NCBI RefSeq assembly: GCF_013167215.1
Contig: NZ_JABJWY010000006.1
Coordinates: 88,678-152,677, forward strand
Direction of reading: 5' to 3'
Source of the DNA: Sphingobacterium prati
GTDB lineage: Bacteria > Bacteroidota > Bacteroidia > Sphingobacteriales > Sphingobacteriaceae
Length of the DNA stretch: 64,000 nt
Numbering within the stretch: the first letter of the stretch is position 1; the number at the start of each line of letters is the position of its first letter. The translations under genes were made by a program, and so were the position numbers. Positions 1 to 9,104 of this stretch are shown here, piece after piece. Under the pieces are notes generated by a model. The model was not told the origin of the DNA and searched no databases. It was given only the letters and a program-made list of their open reading frames with translations.

Positions 1-211
1 GCGGGTAATAAACGACAAGGTGGCCATCTGAAATTGCATTTCCCAGGCCAACTAATGTTCCTTCTGTCCATGCGGAGATCAATGTATGCGAATTCATCAG
101 CGCTTGATACAATTCACTTGGTTTGCTCGCGGCGCTCCATCCGTTAGCCTGGTATAATTTTAAAATATCATCAATTTTAATGTTGCGTGTATTAGAAATT
201 GTTATGCTCAT
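1..211 (-). CDS. GNAT-family N-acetyltransferase, N-terminal part (cut by window edge)
   Basis: This gene reads leftward off the window. It starts at an ATG and about 70 residues are visible, beginning MSITISNTRNIKIDDILKLY. The pattern of an N-terminal strand, an amphipathic helix ending in GWSAASKPSELYQAL, then SAWTEGTLVGLGNAISDG is the usual beginning of small GNAT acetyltransferases. The strand with LVGLGNAISDG would be the first central strands before the acetyl-CoA loop. The acetyl-CoA pyrophosphate-binding motif lies outside the window, so substrate and full length cannot be judged. A second GNAT gene follows 10 bp behind its start on the same strand, so the two may be co-transcribed. 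Family assignment is fairly safe; function is unknown. Confidence 0.6.
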   Translation of the reverse strand, partial: MSITISNTRNIKIDDILKLYQANGWSAASKPSELYQALMNSHTLISAWTEGTLVGLGNAISDGHLVVYYP

Positions 212-233
212 TTATTATAATCAATCTTTGTAT

Positions 234-701
234 TTATATTTTGTCGGTCCATGTTACTTTTACAGCCGATAAATTAGGGAATTCAAGACGTTGGTCGAAG
301 GCCGGGATAAATCTGTGTTTTAGATAGAATCCGAGTGGTGATCGATAAGGGCTACCATCTATCTTGATTCCAAGATCATGATCGATAACCCACCCATTAA
401 GCCGTTGTTCATTTCTTTTTAATTTATTCATTACTTTAGATCCCAAACCTTTTCCCTGTATATTCTTGGATAGTATAATCACAAACCAACGATCAGTCTC
501 ACGGTCAAATTTGGTAGCCCAACCAACAAGTTGATTGTCACTTTTGATAAGGATATGATTTGGAAATAAAAGGGTCTTGGTATAATCTTCGAAATCTGCC
601 GTCTTAGTATAGGATAAACTGGCAGGATATTCATCGTTCCATAAATTCATGACAGCGATTAAATCGGTTGTTGTGTCCTGAAATGTGAATGTATTTTCCA
701 T
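234..701 (-). CDS. GNAT-family N-acetyltransferase
   Basis: A 155-residue single-domain protein starting MENTFTFQD. A TTG four codons upstream is possible, but the ATG gives the more natural start. The segment SKNIQGKGLGSKVMNKLKR, near residues 80-98, matches GNAT motif A (the Q/R-x-x-G-x-G/A loop that binds acetyl-CoA), preceded by the strand DRWFVIILS. The C-terminal SPLGFYLKHRFIPAFDQR fits the last helix and strand. No signal peptide or membrane segment is present, so it should be cytoplasmic. The acceptor (small molecule, antibiotic or protein) cannot be inferred. It lies in tandem upstream of the partial GNAT gene at the window edge. Confidence 0.7.
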   Translation of the reverse strand: MENTFTFQDTTTDLIAVMNLWNDEYPASLSYTKTADFEDYTKTLLFPNHILIKSDNQLVGWATKFDRETDRWFVIILSKNIQGKGLGSKVMNKLKRNEQRLNGWVIDHDLGIKIDGSPYRSPLGFYLKHRFIPAFDQRLEFPNLSAVKVTWTDKI

Positions 702-895
702 AGCTAGACCCAATTTATCAACAATATCTCAGCTTTTGAAATATCGCTTCAAAAAGTTTAGCTTATTGCATATTTTCACCTTTCAATTCTGTCATTCACA
801 GCGTTTTCCTGTATGTTAGTTTAAAGGTAATAGGGAAGAGTGGTATTGTGCTGCCTTTGTCATCGTATCTACATTCGCAATCGTAGCCGAATGTT

Positions 896-1672
896 TTAGT
901 CTGCTATTAGTGTGCCATGCTGACGTAAAATTCTCCGGTTATTTTTTTCAACAATAAGGGTAATATCCGGTGCATTTTTCTCTCCAATAATATTTCGATA
1001 TATCTTGTAGGTATAAATACCATTCTTAAAGGTGATGACATGATTGCCTCCGCTTCCTTCAAAGTCCAGTTTACCAGTGTTTAAGATGAGATCAGGTGGA
1101 GCATTTTCTTTTTTGCCAATTTTCCAGGAAGCATATCTATACTTGCCATTAACTAGTTCATCTATTCTGATGAGATATGTTTCCGTTTTTAGCCTGTATA
1201 TAGGATTTTTGAATGGCTTGAGCGAACTGTGTACATGTTCTTTTTGTTGGTGAATAAGTGCTTGTCTTAATTTTTTTTCAACAGTGCTCTGATAGTTTAT
1301 CGCGGTAATCTTTCCGTCGTCGCTATCTATCCATACTATGCCATTATCGAGCATAATTCCTCGCCAGCCAACTTCTGTCCATTGTTCAGTTTTGGAATGT
1401 GCGATCAGATCGACGAGCGTCTCATCAAAGACTTCACGAAATCTTTGTTTGAATTCTTTTGGGTTTTTAATATCCGGAATGGGGGTTTCCCGCTTCAAAG
1501 GATAGTTTACAATCGTCGAAATATCATCTATATTCTGTTGTTTAAATAATGAGATAATATTGCTGATTCTGGCTTTTTTTGAAGCGTTAATTTCGGGTTT
1601 CTGTGCATAGCCAAAGCTATAAGCCAGCAAAGTCATAATTAAAAAGCTAAATTTCATCTGTTGTTTTGTCAT
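896..1672 (-). CDS. Secreted protein of unknown function
   Basis: 258 residues beginning with a clear signal peptide (hydrophobic core after MTKQQMKFSF, cleavage likely after SFGYA before Q25). The mature part is soluble-looking, without membrane spans or cysteine pairs. It contains a segment around residues 40-125 (NIDDISTIVNYPLKRE, later GIMLDNGIVWIDSDDGKITAIN) that resembles small periplasmic proteins of NTF2-like or SnoaL-like shape, in which a calcium- or wall-related load is measured by a short beta-sheet. This is only an impression. The C-terminal half is beta-rich (ITFKNGIYTYKIYRN). It is separated from its neighbours by about 200-300 bp on each side, so it is probably monocistronic. 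I do not recognise a named family. Confidence 0.55.
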   Translation of the reverse strand: MTKQQMKFSFLIMTLLAYSFGYAQKPEINASKKARISNIISLFKQQNIDDISTIVNYPLKRETPIPDIKNPKEFKQRFREVFDETLVDLIAHSKTEQWTEVGWRGIMLDNGIVWIDSDDGKITAINYQSTVEKKLRQALIHQQKEHVHSSLKPFKNPIYRLKTETYLIRIDELVNGKYRYASWKIGKKENAPPDLILNTGKLDFEGSGGNHVITFKNGIYTYKIYRNIIGEKNAPDITLIVEKNNRRILRQHGTLIAD

Positions 1673-1994
1673 CCGCTCTGTCTTTTAGCTATTAAATTAC
1701 TAAAATTATATGGATAATGATCAAATATGATTTTCGTCTTCTACGGTTTCTATAGCTTCGTTTTTTACATTTGATAGATCATTGGTAATTGAAGCGATAG
1801 AAGATATTCGTCGAATCGCCATTAACGAATCAATATTCGTTGTAAGGGTCTAAAATGCTGATGCAGAACGTTAAGGGGATTTGATGTTTCGTATATAATT
1901 TACCAGATTTTATAATATTATGCTTAAATTTATATCATATATCAGCGAAAGACCTTTATTTATCGCATGTTATTTTGGACAAAAACTAATTATA
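1673..1994. other. Intergenic region with two ATTCG palindromes
   Basis: 322 bp between divergently transcribed genes. It holds an ATTCG-T-CGAAT palindrome (1808-1818) followed closely by ACGAAT-(4 bp)-ATTCGT (827-842 offset, i.e. 1827-1842). The clustering of the same ATTCG word four times in 35 bp suggests an operator shared by the two flanking genes. No coding remnant was seen. Confidence 0.4.
1808..1842. repeat. Paired ATTCG palindromes, possible operator
   Basis: ATTCGTCGAAT at 1808-1818 is a perfect palindrome around one base. ACGAAT at 1827-1832 pairs with ATTCGT at 1837-1842. Both lie in the divergent intergenic space and could be a dimeric repressor site. No regulator candidate is adjacent, so the role is a guess. 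Confidence 0.35.
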
Positions 1995-2453
1995 ATGAAG
2001 AATTTTTTCAATACAATTGCTGGCAAACCTGCAGATAGCTGGATGAGTTTACCTTTTTTTATTCGCGCTTTTTCTTACTATTTTATGCTTTCGGGCGTAG
2101 TAGTCCTAATAATTGCAATAAGTCAACTATTTGGAGTGAAAGCGACAATCAGTATTTATGGTCTTGAAAGCAAATCTCTACTTACAATAACAGGCGTTGT
2201 AACGATTATTGTTTATGCCTTTAAATTTTTAGTTGCCTGGGGATTTTATAAGGGTATGGACTGGGCAAAGACTTTTGCTCATATTGATGCGGTGATCGGT
2301 ATCCTGATTTGTCTTTTTATGATCTTTGGCCTGATCTATTTTGATCAACCAATTTTCCCACGCAAAATTTCATTTGATTTATTTTTTCTAATACCCTATT
2401 TGATTATTCTACTTCAGAATAGTAGAAAAGGGAACGCGATAGTTATTTCATGA
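1995..2453 (+). CDS. Small integral membrane protein, unknown function
   Basis: Starting at the ATG at 1995 gives 152 residues (MKNFFNTIAGKPADSWMSL). Longer readings from upstream codons add an A/T-rich, implausible extension. Four hydrophobic segments are visible: around residues 22-50 (AFSYYFMLSGVVVLIIAIS), 62-90 (LLTITGVVTIIVYAFKFLVAWGF), 95-118 (AHIDAVIGILICLFMIFGLIYF) and 128-145 (LFFLIPYLIILLQ). It resembles the many small DUF-type four-helix inner-membrane proteins of Bacteroidota. No catalytic motif is visible. No operon partner is apparent; the next gene converges on it. Confidence 0.55.
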   Translation: MKNFFNTIAGKPADSWMSLPFFIRAFSYYFMLSGVVVLIIAISQLFGVKATISIYGLESKSLLTITGVVTIIVYAFKFLVAWGFYKGMDWAKTFAHIDAVIGILICLFMIFGLIYFDQPIFPRKISFDLFFLIPYLIILLQNSRKGNAIVIS

Positions 2454-2623
2454 TGGAATGAAATAGTTGTATCACCACCGAACCGTGCTTTCAAAACAAA
2501 TAAGAATTCCTAGTATGTGAAAAATACAACGATCAAATGGTGTTTGCAATATTCGGTTAGGATGTCTTGCTTACCTGTTCTCGAAATAGTTTGTATTTGT
2601 TGTACATCCCGTTTAAGATTGGA

Positions 2624-3124
2624 TCAACAGGTTTTATTTATTCCGTAAATGACAACATCTAAATTATCCTCGTCAATTTTATCATCGACCAATTTAAAGC
2701 CGAGGCGCTCCAGAAGTTTTTTGGAAGGAATATTTTCTTGATGTGTATACGCTTCGATATATTCAAACCCTGCTTCAGTAAAGGCATAATCTAGCATGGC
2801 CTTTACAGCCTCGCTCATGAGTCCTTTACCTTGGAATTGCGGAAGTAATTCGTAACCTAATTCAGCATATTTTTTACTCCAGTCAATATTCCATAAGGTT
2901 ATAGCTCCCACAAAGTCATTTCCATTGATTGTTTTAATCGTAAAATAGAATTTATTTTTTCTGACCATCTCAATAAACAGTCTTATGTCGTCAAGACTTT
3001 TAGTGATATCTCTTTCTATGTATTGAGCGACCTGCGGATCGGTTCGGAGAACATACATATCTTGCAAGTCTGCCAGTTCGACAGGCTTCAATATTAATTG
3101 ATCTGTTGCGATTAAAGTTTCCAT
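2624..3124 (-). CDS. GNAT-family N-acetyltransferase, RimJ/RimL type
   Basis: 166 residues from the ATG at 3124 (METLIATDQLILKPVELADL); a TTG four codons upstream is a weaker start. The opening 'LILKPVELADLQDMYVLRTDPQ' and the end 'NIPSKKLLERLGFKLVDDK' are hallmarks of the RimJ/RimL-like (Acetyltransf_3) GNATs, which acetylate protein N-termini or small molecules. The acetyl-CoA loop is LLPQFQGKGLMSEAVKAML around residues 92-110. SKKLLERLGF is the typical C-terminal helix-strand, with the conserved N and S in NIPSKKLLE. Predicted cytoplasmic. Substrate not determinable. It stands alone, convergent with the membrane-protein gene. Confidence 0.75.
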   Translation of the reverse strand: METLIATDQLILKPVELADLQDMYVLRTDPQVAQYIERDITKSLDDIRLFIEMVRKNKFYFTIKTINGNDFVGAITLWNIDWSKKYAELGYELLPQFQGKGLMSEAVKAMLDYAFTEAGFEYIEAYTHQENIPSKKLLERLGFKLVDDKIDEDNLDVVIYGINKTC

Positions 3125-3557
3125 GTGAAAGCTCAATTTTTATACCTTGGTTGTGGAAAAGAAAGAATTAATGGATCGTAACCAAATTTCTTTTATTTGA
3201 TTGTTTGTTCCCCTTATAAGTAAAATTAGATAATTGAGTTTAATATTCCATAAATTTTTCTGAAATCAGCAAAACCGTTTTAGTTTTTTTATATTTGTTT
3301 TATTCAATCTTATGGATGTATCAATAATAAATAAAGTTGAGCTGAGCTAGGGCCTCAATTTGTTGAAATGCCAGTATGAATCTTTTCTGGTTTTTAATAA
3401 GATGTATTATATATGATATAAGAGAGAGGGTAACCAAATACGATAAAGCTATAGCATTTTTACTTTTCAACAAAAGGGATAGTTTCTGCTTTTTGTCATT
3501 AGGATATGGGGAAAGACCAAGATTTGGGAATCTATTTTATATTTCACTTGAGTGGCA
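3125..3557. other. Intergenic region upstream of PUL 1 sigma factor
   Basis: 433 A/T-rich bases between the divergent GNAT gene and the sigma-factor gene. A TATATTTG box at 3290-3297 fits the Bacteroidota -7 consensus TAnnTTTG on the plus strand. A 128-residue reading frame that starts here and runs into the sigma gene in another frame has no recognisable content, and I treat it as a shadow. Confidence 0.5.
3290..3297 (+). promoter_or_regulatory. Candidate -7 promoter element for PUL 1 sigma/anti-sigma genes
   Basis: TATATTTG matches the Bacteroidota housekeeping -7 motif TAnnTTTG. It is about 260 bp before the sigma-factor start, so the leader would be long. No convincing -33 TTTG partner was found. 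Confidence 0.3.
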
Positions 3558-4160
3558 ATGTATAAACCGGGATATGATCATATGGAAGAGAAGGAGATTC
3601 TGTCGGCCCTGCGTTCGGGCTGCCAATCTGCTTTTCGACAAATTTACAGTTTGTACAGTGGTCGTATTTACCTCAATATTTGTAAAATGGTCAAATCCGA
3701 ACAGGATGCAGCAGAGCTTTTGCAAGAAGTATTTATTAAAGTATGGGATAAGCGGGAGCTGATCGATGTCGAACAGTCCTTTAGGTCTTATTTGTTTCAG
3801 ATTGCCAAATACACAGTATATAATTTTATCCGTAAAAATAACCTAGAGAAACAGATTCAAGCCTATCTTAGCCGCCACAATACGCAGCTCTATACCCATG
3901 TAGAAGAACAATTAGACGAAAAACAAGACGAACAATGGCTGTACCAAACGATTGAACAGCTTCCGCCTCAACGAAGACTGATCTATAGACTTTGTAAAAT
4001 CGAAGGCAAAAGCTACGCAGAAGTGAGTAGCTTGTTAAGGATATCCACTTCCACCATTAATGACCATATTGTAAAAGCTACAAAGTATATCAAAGAAAGA
4101 CACCGTGTTGTGAATAAGTCGACGCTATTGATAGTCTCCTTCATACTCCTCCAACAATAG
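3558..4160 (+). CDS. ECF RNA polymerase sigma-70 factor (PUL 1 regulator)
   Basis: 200 residues from the ATG at 3558; GTG at 3552 and ATG at 3582 are alternatives. Region 2 is clear: AFRQIYSLYSGRIYLNICKMV, then AAELLQEVFIKVWDKRELI (core binding) and SFRSYLFQIAKYTVYNFIRK (-10 recognition). Region 4 is LPPQRRLIYRLCKIEGKSYAEVSSLLRISTSTINDHIV, with the helix-turn-helix at the end. It belongs to the Bacteroidetes expansion of ECF sigma factors that pair with FecR proteins and SusC/FecA-type receptors. The anti-sigma gene follows 107 bp downstream and an STN-bearing SusC lies next. I infer that it is released on substrate uptake by that receptor and then transcribes PUL 1. Confidence 0.9.
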   Translation: MYKPGYDHMEEKEILSALRSGCQSAFRQIYSLYSGRIYLNICKMVKSEQDAAELLQEVFIKVWDKRELIDVEQSFRSYLFQIAKYTVYNFIRKNNLEKQIQAYLSRHNTQLYTHVEEQLDEKQDEQWLYQTIEQLPPQRRLIYRLCKIEGKSYAEVSSLLRISTSTINDHIVKATKYIKERHRVVNKSTLLIVSFILLQQ

Positions 4161-4267
4161 TAACCGCAATTATTTTTTTAAGGCTGAAAAAAAGTAAAAT
4201 AAAATTACCCTCAGAGCAGATGATCCTTGCTTTTGAAGTGTATTAGCTAAAAAGAAGATAACCAATT

Positions 4268-5443
4268 GTGGAAAAGAAATTACTTCAATATACTTTAAGA
4301 CAGTATATACGGGGAGAGCTCAGTGAAGAAAATTTGCGTGCTTTCCTATCTTATATAAAATCTGGTGAAGATTCGGTATTGCTACATGAACTGATACAAG
4401 AAGTTTTAGATGATCCTATTGATCAGGACTTGCTTCAGAATCCTGAATTATTAACAGTATTGGATAACACATGGGAACAATTACATCTTCAGATAAATAA
4501 ACCGAAAATGCGATCATTGTGGTCCTGGAAACGTATCAGTGCAGCTGCAGCAATGGTTATTGGGGTATTATTTGCCGGTTGGTGGATTTTTTATGGCGCC
4601 AGCAATACGGTATCCCAGCAAGTCACACCGGAGCCCATATCACCCGGAAAGCAATCTGCAACCTTAACACTAGCCAATGGTAAACAGATTCATCTGCAAG
4701 AAACTGTAGATGGACAGATTTTGAATGAAATGGGTATCAAAATATCTAAAAGTAATGACGGACAGCTAATCTATGAGGTTGGGAAAAATATTGGTAATGA
4801 TACAGGACATCATACATTATCAACAACACAAGGCGAAACTTATCGCATTAAGCTGCCCGACGGTACGCAAGTGTGGCTCAACGCTGCTTCAGCCCTTAAA
4901 TATCCAATGCGTTTTGCCCTTCAGGGAAAAAGAGAAGTGGAATTGATAGGGGAGGCCTATTTTGAAGTGGCAAAGGACCCTCGACATCCCTTTGTGGTAC
5001 AGAGTGCTGGGCAAAAGATCGAAGTGTTGGGTACCCACTTTAATGTAAATAGTTATGCTGACGAGCCAGAGCTGCGAACCACTTTGTTGGAAGGCAGTGT
5101 CCAAGTCTCTTCCCCTAATAATCAAAAACTACGATTGTTTCCGGGACAACAGTCCAGCCTCACAGCCAATGGGATGCTAAAATTGCAACAAGTGGATACT
5201 GCACCCATCGTCGCCTGGACCAATCATGAATTTATGTTTGACGATGATGATATTGAAAGTGTTATGCGTAAGATAGCACGTTGGTATAAAGTTGATGTCA
5301 TCTATCAAGGCAAAAAAACGACAGAGAAGTTCGGGGGCGGAATTTCCCGTTTTGACGATGTCAAGCAGGTCTTAAATCTACTGGAAAAAACGGGGGCGGT
5401 CCATTTTCGAATTGAAGGTAAAACCCTGTATGTCCTTCCATAA
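4268..5443 (+). CDS. FecR-family anti-sigma factor
   Basis: 391 residues with a GTG start (VEKKLLQYTLRQYIRGEL), preceded by an AAAGAAGA stretch as possible ribosome site. Layout: cytoplasmic sigma-binding N-terminus to about residue 85, one membrane span around 90-112 (AAAAMVIGVLFAGWWIFYG), periplasmic FecR domain around 180-275 (TTQGETYRIKLPDGTQVWLNAAS, then ELIGEAYFEVAKDPRHPFVV and TTLLEGSVQVSS), and a C-terminal DUF4974-type domain around 320-391 (FMFDDDDIESVMRKIARWYKVDVIY). In this family the periplasmic part contacts the STN domain of the cognate receptor and the N-terminus holds or releases the ECF sigma factor. Genes on both sides supply those partners. Confidence 0.92.
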   Translation: MEKKLLQYTLRQYIRGELSEENLRAFLSYIKSGEDSVLLHELIQEVLDDPIDQDLLQNPELLTVLDNTWEQLHLQINKPKMRSLWSWKRISAAAAMVIGVLFAGWWIFYGASNTVSQQVTPEPISPGKQSATLTLANGKQIHLQETVDGQILNEMGIKISKSNDGQLIYEVGKNIGNDTGHHTLSTTQGETYRIKLPDGTQVWLNAASALKYPMRFALQGKREVELIGEAYFEVAKDPRHPFVVQSAGQKIEVLGTHFNVNSYADEPELRTTLLEGSVQVSSPNNQKLRLFPGQQSSLTANGMLKLQQVDTAPIVAWTNHEFMFDDDDIESVMRKIARWYKVDVIYQGKKTTEKFGGGISRFDDVKQVLNLLEKTGAVHFRIEGKTLYVLP

Positions 5444-5537
5444 ATTGTTCGCTAAATATTCAATTATAACTCATACCCTAAAAAAAATATGATGAAAAAA
5501 TATAAACAAATCGAATAGCAATCGCAGTGGAAAGGAA

Positions 5538-5568
5538 AGCAACCAAGATCCCGGAGGTCCCGGTTGCT
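5538..5568 (+). terminator. Hairpin between anti-sigma gene and SusC (attenuator-like)
   Basis: AGCAACC at 5538-5544 pairs perfectly with GGTTGCT at 5562-5568, with CCGG words in the loop that can extend the stem. It is not followed by a T-run, so it is more likely a partial terminator or a 3'-end protecting stem, separating low-level regulator transcripts from the highly expressed SusC. Confidence 0.5.
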
Positions 5569-5655
5569 GTTTGGGACAATTAATTTTTAACTATCCAATC
5601 TGCAGTATATTTCTGTTTTGGACGACTCGAATATACTGCGAATCAAACCTTGCAA

Positions 5656-8600
5656 ATGTATCAAAATTATATCAGAAAAAAGGAGATAGCTTATCTGCTA
5701 TTCCGTAAACTTTGGCTTATTATGCGATTGACGACCATAATTATCTTGGTTACTTTTATGCAGGTTAGTGCTTCGACCTTTGCACAAAAGGTAACATTGG
5801 AATATTCCAATATGAGCCTTAAAAAAATATTTAAGGACCTAAAGTCACAGACAGGGTACAATTTTCTTTATACCGAACGGCAAATGTCGGTAGCCCGACC
5901 TGTCAATATAAAAGTAAAGGACCGGGTGTTATCAGATGTACTGGCCCAGATCTTTAAAGATCAGCCGCTGTCGTATCAACTGGACAATAAGACAGTCGTC
6001 ATCCGTGACCGGCCCCAAGCAACGACGATCCTGTCAACGGCAGCATCCGCAGTGAAGCCAAATCAGGAAGCGATCAAGGGTCGGGTCACCAATGAACGGG
6101 GCGAAGCCCTTGCAAACGTTTCCGTGCGCATCAAAGGGAATGAGTCTGCTGGGACCTCTACTGCTACGGATGGAAGTTTTACAATCCGTAATCTTTCTCC
6201 GGGATCGACATTGGTTTTTTCTTCCGTGGGCTATGATCAGCAGCGTGTGGAACTGGCTTCTTTACGTACCGAAGAATTGGGACAGTTACATGTAGTAATG
6301 AAAAATAGCAATAGTCAGTTAGAAGAGGTTATTGTAATCGGTTATGGTACGACGACCCGCCAGCGCTTGGTTGGTGCAGTTGATCAGATCGGCAGCAAAA
6401 CCTTTCAGGATCGGCCCGTTGGCAACGTGACGCAAGCCCTACAGGGCGCTTCTCCAAGTTTGACCATTCAACAGAAAAGCATGGATCCGAACGATAATTC
6501 AATGAACATTAATATTCGGGGGATATCTACTGTAAATAGTAATGCGCCACTCGTAGTGATTGATGGCATTATTACCGAAGGCGGGACCTTAAATAAGATC
6601 AATCCAGATGATATCGAGACCGTATCAGTGCTTAAAGATGCCGGATCTACAGCTATCTACGGTTCACGTTCGGCCAATGGTGTCATCCTCGTAACCACAA
6701 AAAGAGGACGACAAAATCAGAAGCCTACCGTTAACATCGGCACACAATGGGGAATACAACAGCCCAAGATTTTGTTCTCTCCTGTTAGGGGCTATGAAAA
6801 TGCTACCTTACGCAATCTTGCGCTCACCAACTCCGGAATGGATCCTCAGTTTTCTCCTGAAGCAATCGCTGATCTGTATGCACATCAGGATATTGAACAA
6901 TGGAATTTACCGGAGATCATGAAAAATTCATTCCAGCAAAAATATAATATCAGTGTTGCTGGCGGTGGTGAGAAGAGCTCCTATTTATTTTCTGGAGGAT
7001 TTTATAACCAACCAAGTAACTTTATAGGACAGGATTTCGGGATAAAACGATATAATCTGCGGACTAACCTCAGTACTGAGATCGGGCGTTTTAAACTGAC
7101 CTCGATTTTAGCTTATACTCGCAATAATAATATAGGCAATACGGCTGGAAGTGCTATTATCAATGCTTCTCGTCTACCTTCATATTATTACTATAGAATG
7201 CGGGCTGACAATGGAAAATACCTGGTAAACAATGCCCTGACGGATCAGAATCCATTGGCTGAACTTAATGAAGGTGGTTATATCAAAAATGATAATGACT
7301 ATTTTAATATAAACCTGAATCTCGAAGCGAAACTGTTCGATGGTTTAAAACTACGTGGTATTTTTGGGGCCGATATCTATGCTGATCACCGCTTTATTCG
7401 ACGGATCCAGGTACCCCTATATTCCAGTCCGGATGCATTACAGCCCCAGGTCTACGTCAATTCGGATCGGAATACCGAGGACTTTAACGAGAAAGCTTCT
7501 TTACTGAATTTTCAATTACTTCTGGATTATGATAAGACCTTTGGCAAGCATCACATTTCAGGCTTGATTGGCGCATCCAATGAATCTTATACACGTAGAC
7601 AGAACGAACTCAAAATGAAATTTACTGATCCTGTGCTGGGGACACCTGGTAGTGGGACGGTTATTAACCCTGCCGATGTTCGTGTCACACCCAATGGCAC
7701 TTTACAGAATAGTATCAATTCAATCTTTGGGCGCGCTGGATATGATTTTGAAAGTAAGTATTTCGCCGAATTTAGCTTTCGATACGATGGATCGTCCAAG
7801 TTCTCGAAAGCAAATCGCTGGGGTTTCTTCCCTTCAGGGTCACTGGGATGGCGGGCATCGGATGAGCAATTTATGAGCTGGTACAAGGATCATGTCGGAA
7901 GTCTGAAGATTCGGTCAACCTATGGCGTATTGGGAAATCAGGCAGTTGATGACTATTCCTATTATTTCACTTATGAATCCTATCCTAACAGTTATGGATT
8001 CAACAATAAGCCTGTAACTTCCGCAGGGTTTAATTATGCCAGCCTAGATTTGCGCTGGGAGAAAACCTATAACTTTAACATCGGTTTGGATGCAACTTTC
8101 TTTCAGAATAAGCTGACTGCCAGTTTTGACTATTTTAAAAAGCGGACTGTCGATATCCTGATGTCACCACAGATCCCTTCCGTATTCGGAACTTCATTAA
8201 AAAACCAGAATTTAGGTGAAATGAACAACGAAGGTTGGGAGATCAACCTGACTTATCAAGCTAAAACAGGCGAATTTCAGCATCAAATCAACGCCAATAT
8301 GGGAGATAGCCATAACAAGATTATTGCAATGCCAGGAGATGATCGGATCTCAACCGTGGATAATATCACCAAATTGACACGTGTCGGTCTTCCCTATAAT
8401 TCCTATTACGGTTACAAGATGGAAGGACTCTTTCAGAATATCGCCGATATAGAAACCTCAGCCTTGCCAAGCGGCATTACTGCCGCGGATTTGCGCCCTG
8501 GAGATGTCAAGTATGTCGATCGAAATAACGACGGCATCATCGACGCGCGTGACCGATTCGTCCTGGGTAATGGTTTCCCCCGCTTTACATTTGGGTTGAC

Positions 8601-9093
8601 CTATAATCTTAGTTATAAAGATTTTGACTTTAGCATGTTCTGGCAAGGGGTTGGTAAGCGTGATATGATGATCCGCGGTGAACTGATTGAACCTTTTCAT
8701 CAGAATTATTCGTATGCCATTTACCAGCATCAGCTGGATTATTGGACACCGACAAATATCGATGGGCAGTGGCCACGGCTTACCGCGAATGGGTCTACAG
8801 CGTCTACCAACAATTTTGGCAAAGATTCTGACCTCTATCTTTTCAACGGGAAGTATGCACGGCTGAAAAACCTGCAAATAGGATATAGTTTATCAAAAGG
8901 AGTAGTTTCAAAATTAGGGCTACAGCGGGTGCGCTTTTTTGTCAATGCCCAAAATTTACTGACATTAAGCAAAAACTCCTGGATAGATCCTGAATCTTCC
9001 GAATTTGATTCTAACATGGGCGGTTCGGCCAATAGCGCTCGTAACTATCCAACGTTGAAATATTATGGTGGTGGATTAAATATTCAATTCTAA
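5656..9093 (+). CDS. SusC/RagA-family TonB-dependent receptor with STN signalling domain
   Basis: 1145 residues from ATG at 5656 (MYQNYIRKKEIAYLLF); an in-frame TTG lies two codons upstream. The long cytoplasmic lead before the signal peptide (MRLTTIIILVTFMQVSASTFAQ) is typical of FecA-like SusC proteins. Domains: STN at about 47-118 (SNMSLKKIFKDLKSQTGYNFLY), carboxypeptidase-regulatory-like at about 140-215 (IKGRVTNERGEALANVSVRIKG), TonB plug at about 225-350 (EEVIVIGYGTTTR; VLKDAGSTAIYGSRSANGVI), then the beta-barrel ending KYYGGGLNIQF. It should import oligosaccharides through the outer membrane with the SusD lipoprotein encoded 11 bp downstream. The STN domain and adjoining FecR/sigma genes indicate that it also signals substrate presence. 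Substrate is probably alpha-mannan fragments, judged from the GH76 genes downstream. Confidence 0.93.
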   Translation: MYQNYIRKKEIAYLLFRKLWLIMRLTTIIILVTFMQVSASTFAQKVTLEYSNMSLKKIFKDLKSQTGYNFLYTERQMSVARPVNIKVKDRVLSDVLAQIFKDQPLSYQLDNKTVVIRDRPQATTILSTAASAVKPNQEAIKGRVTNERGEALANVSVRIKGNESAGTSTATDGSFTIRNLSPGSTLVFSSVGYDQQRVELASLRTEELGQLHVVMKNSNSQLEEVIVIGYGTTTRQRLVGAVDQIGSKTFQDRPVGNVTQALQGASPSLTIQQKSMDPNDNSMNINIRGISTVNSNAPLVVIDGIITEGGTLNKINPDDIETVSVLKDAGSTAIYGSRSANGVILVTTKRGRQNQKPTVNIGTQWGIQQPKILFSPVRGYENATLRNLALTNSGMDPQFSPEAIADLYAHQDIEQWNLPEIMKNSFQQKYNISVAGGGEKSSYLFSGGFYNQPSNFIGQDFGIKRYNLRTNLSTEIGRFKLTSILAYTRNNNIGNTAGSAIINASRLPSYYYYRMRADNGKYLVNNALTDQNPLAELNEGGYIKNDNDYFNINLNLEAKLFDGLKLRGIFGADIYADHRFIRRIQVPLYSSPDALQPQVYVNSDRNTEDFNEKASLLNFQLLLDYDKTFGKHHISGLIGASNESYTRRQNELKMKFTDPVLGTPGSGTVINPADVRVTPNGTLQNSINSIFGRAGYDFESKYFAEFSFRYDGSSKFSKANRWGFFPSGSLGWRASDEQFMSWYKDHVGSLKIRSTYGVLGNQAVDDYSYYFTYESYPNSYGFNNKPVTSAGFNYASLDLRWEKTYNFNIGLDATFFQNKLTASFDYFKKRTVDILMSPQIPSVFGTSLKNQNLGEMNNEGWEINLTYQAKTGEFQHQINANMGDSHNKIIAMPGDDRISTVDNITKLTRVGLPYNSYYGYKMEGLFQNIADIETSALPSGITAADLRPGDVKYVDRNNDGIIDARDRFVLGNGFPRFTFGLTYNLSYKDFDFSMFWQGVGKRDMMIRGELIEPFHQNYSYAIYQHQLDYWTPTNIDGQWPRLTANGSTASTNNFGKDSDLYLFNGKYARLKNLQIGYSLSKGVVSKLGLQRVRFFVNAQNLLTLSKNSWIDPESSEFDSNMGGSANSARNYPTLKYYGGGLNIQF

Positions 9094-9104
9094 TTTTTGA
9101 TGTG

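Noticed and set aside
3376..3762. 128-residue plus-strand frame overlapping the start of the sigma gene
   Set aside because: Overlaps the clear ECF sigma frame by about 200 bp, with an A/T-derived Ile/Phe/Arg-rich composition and no signal or domain.
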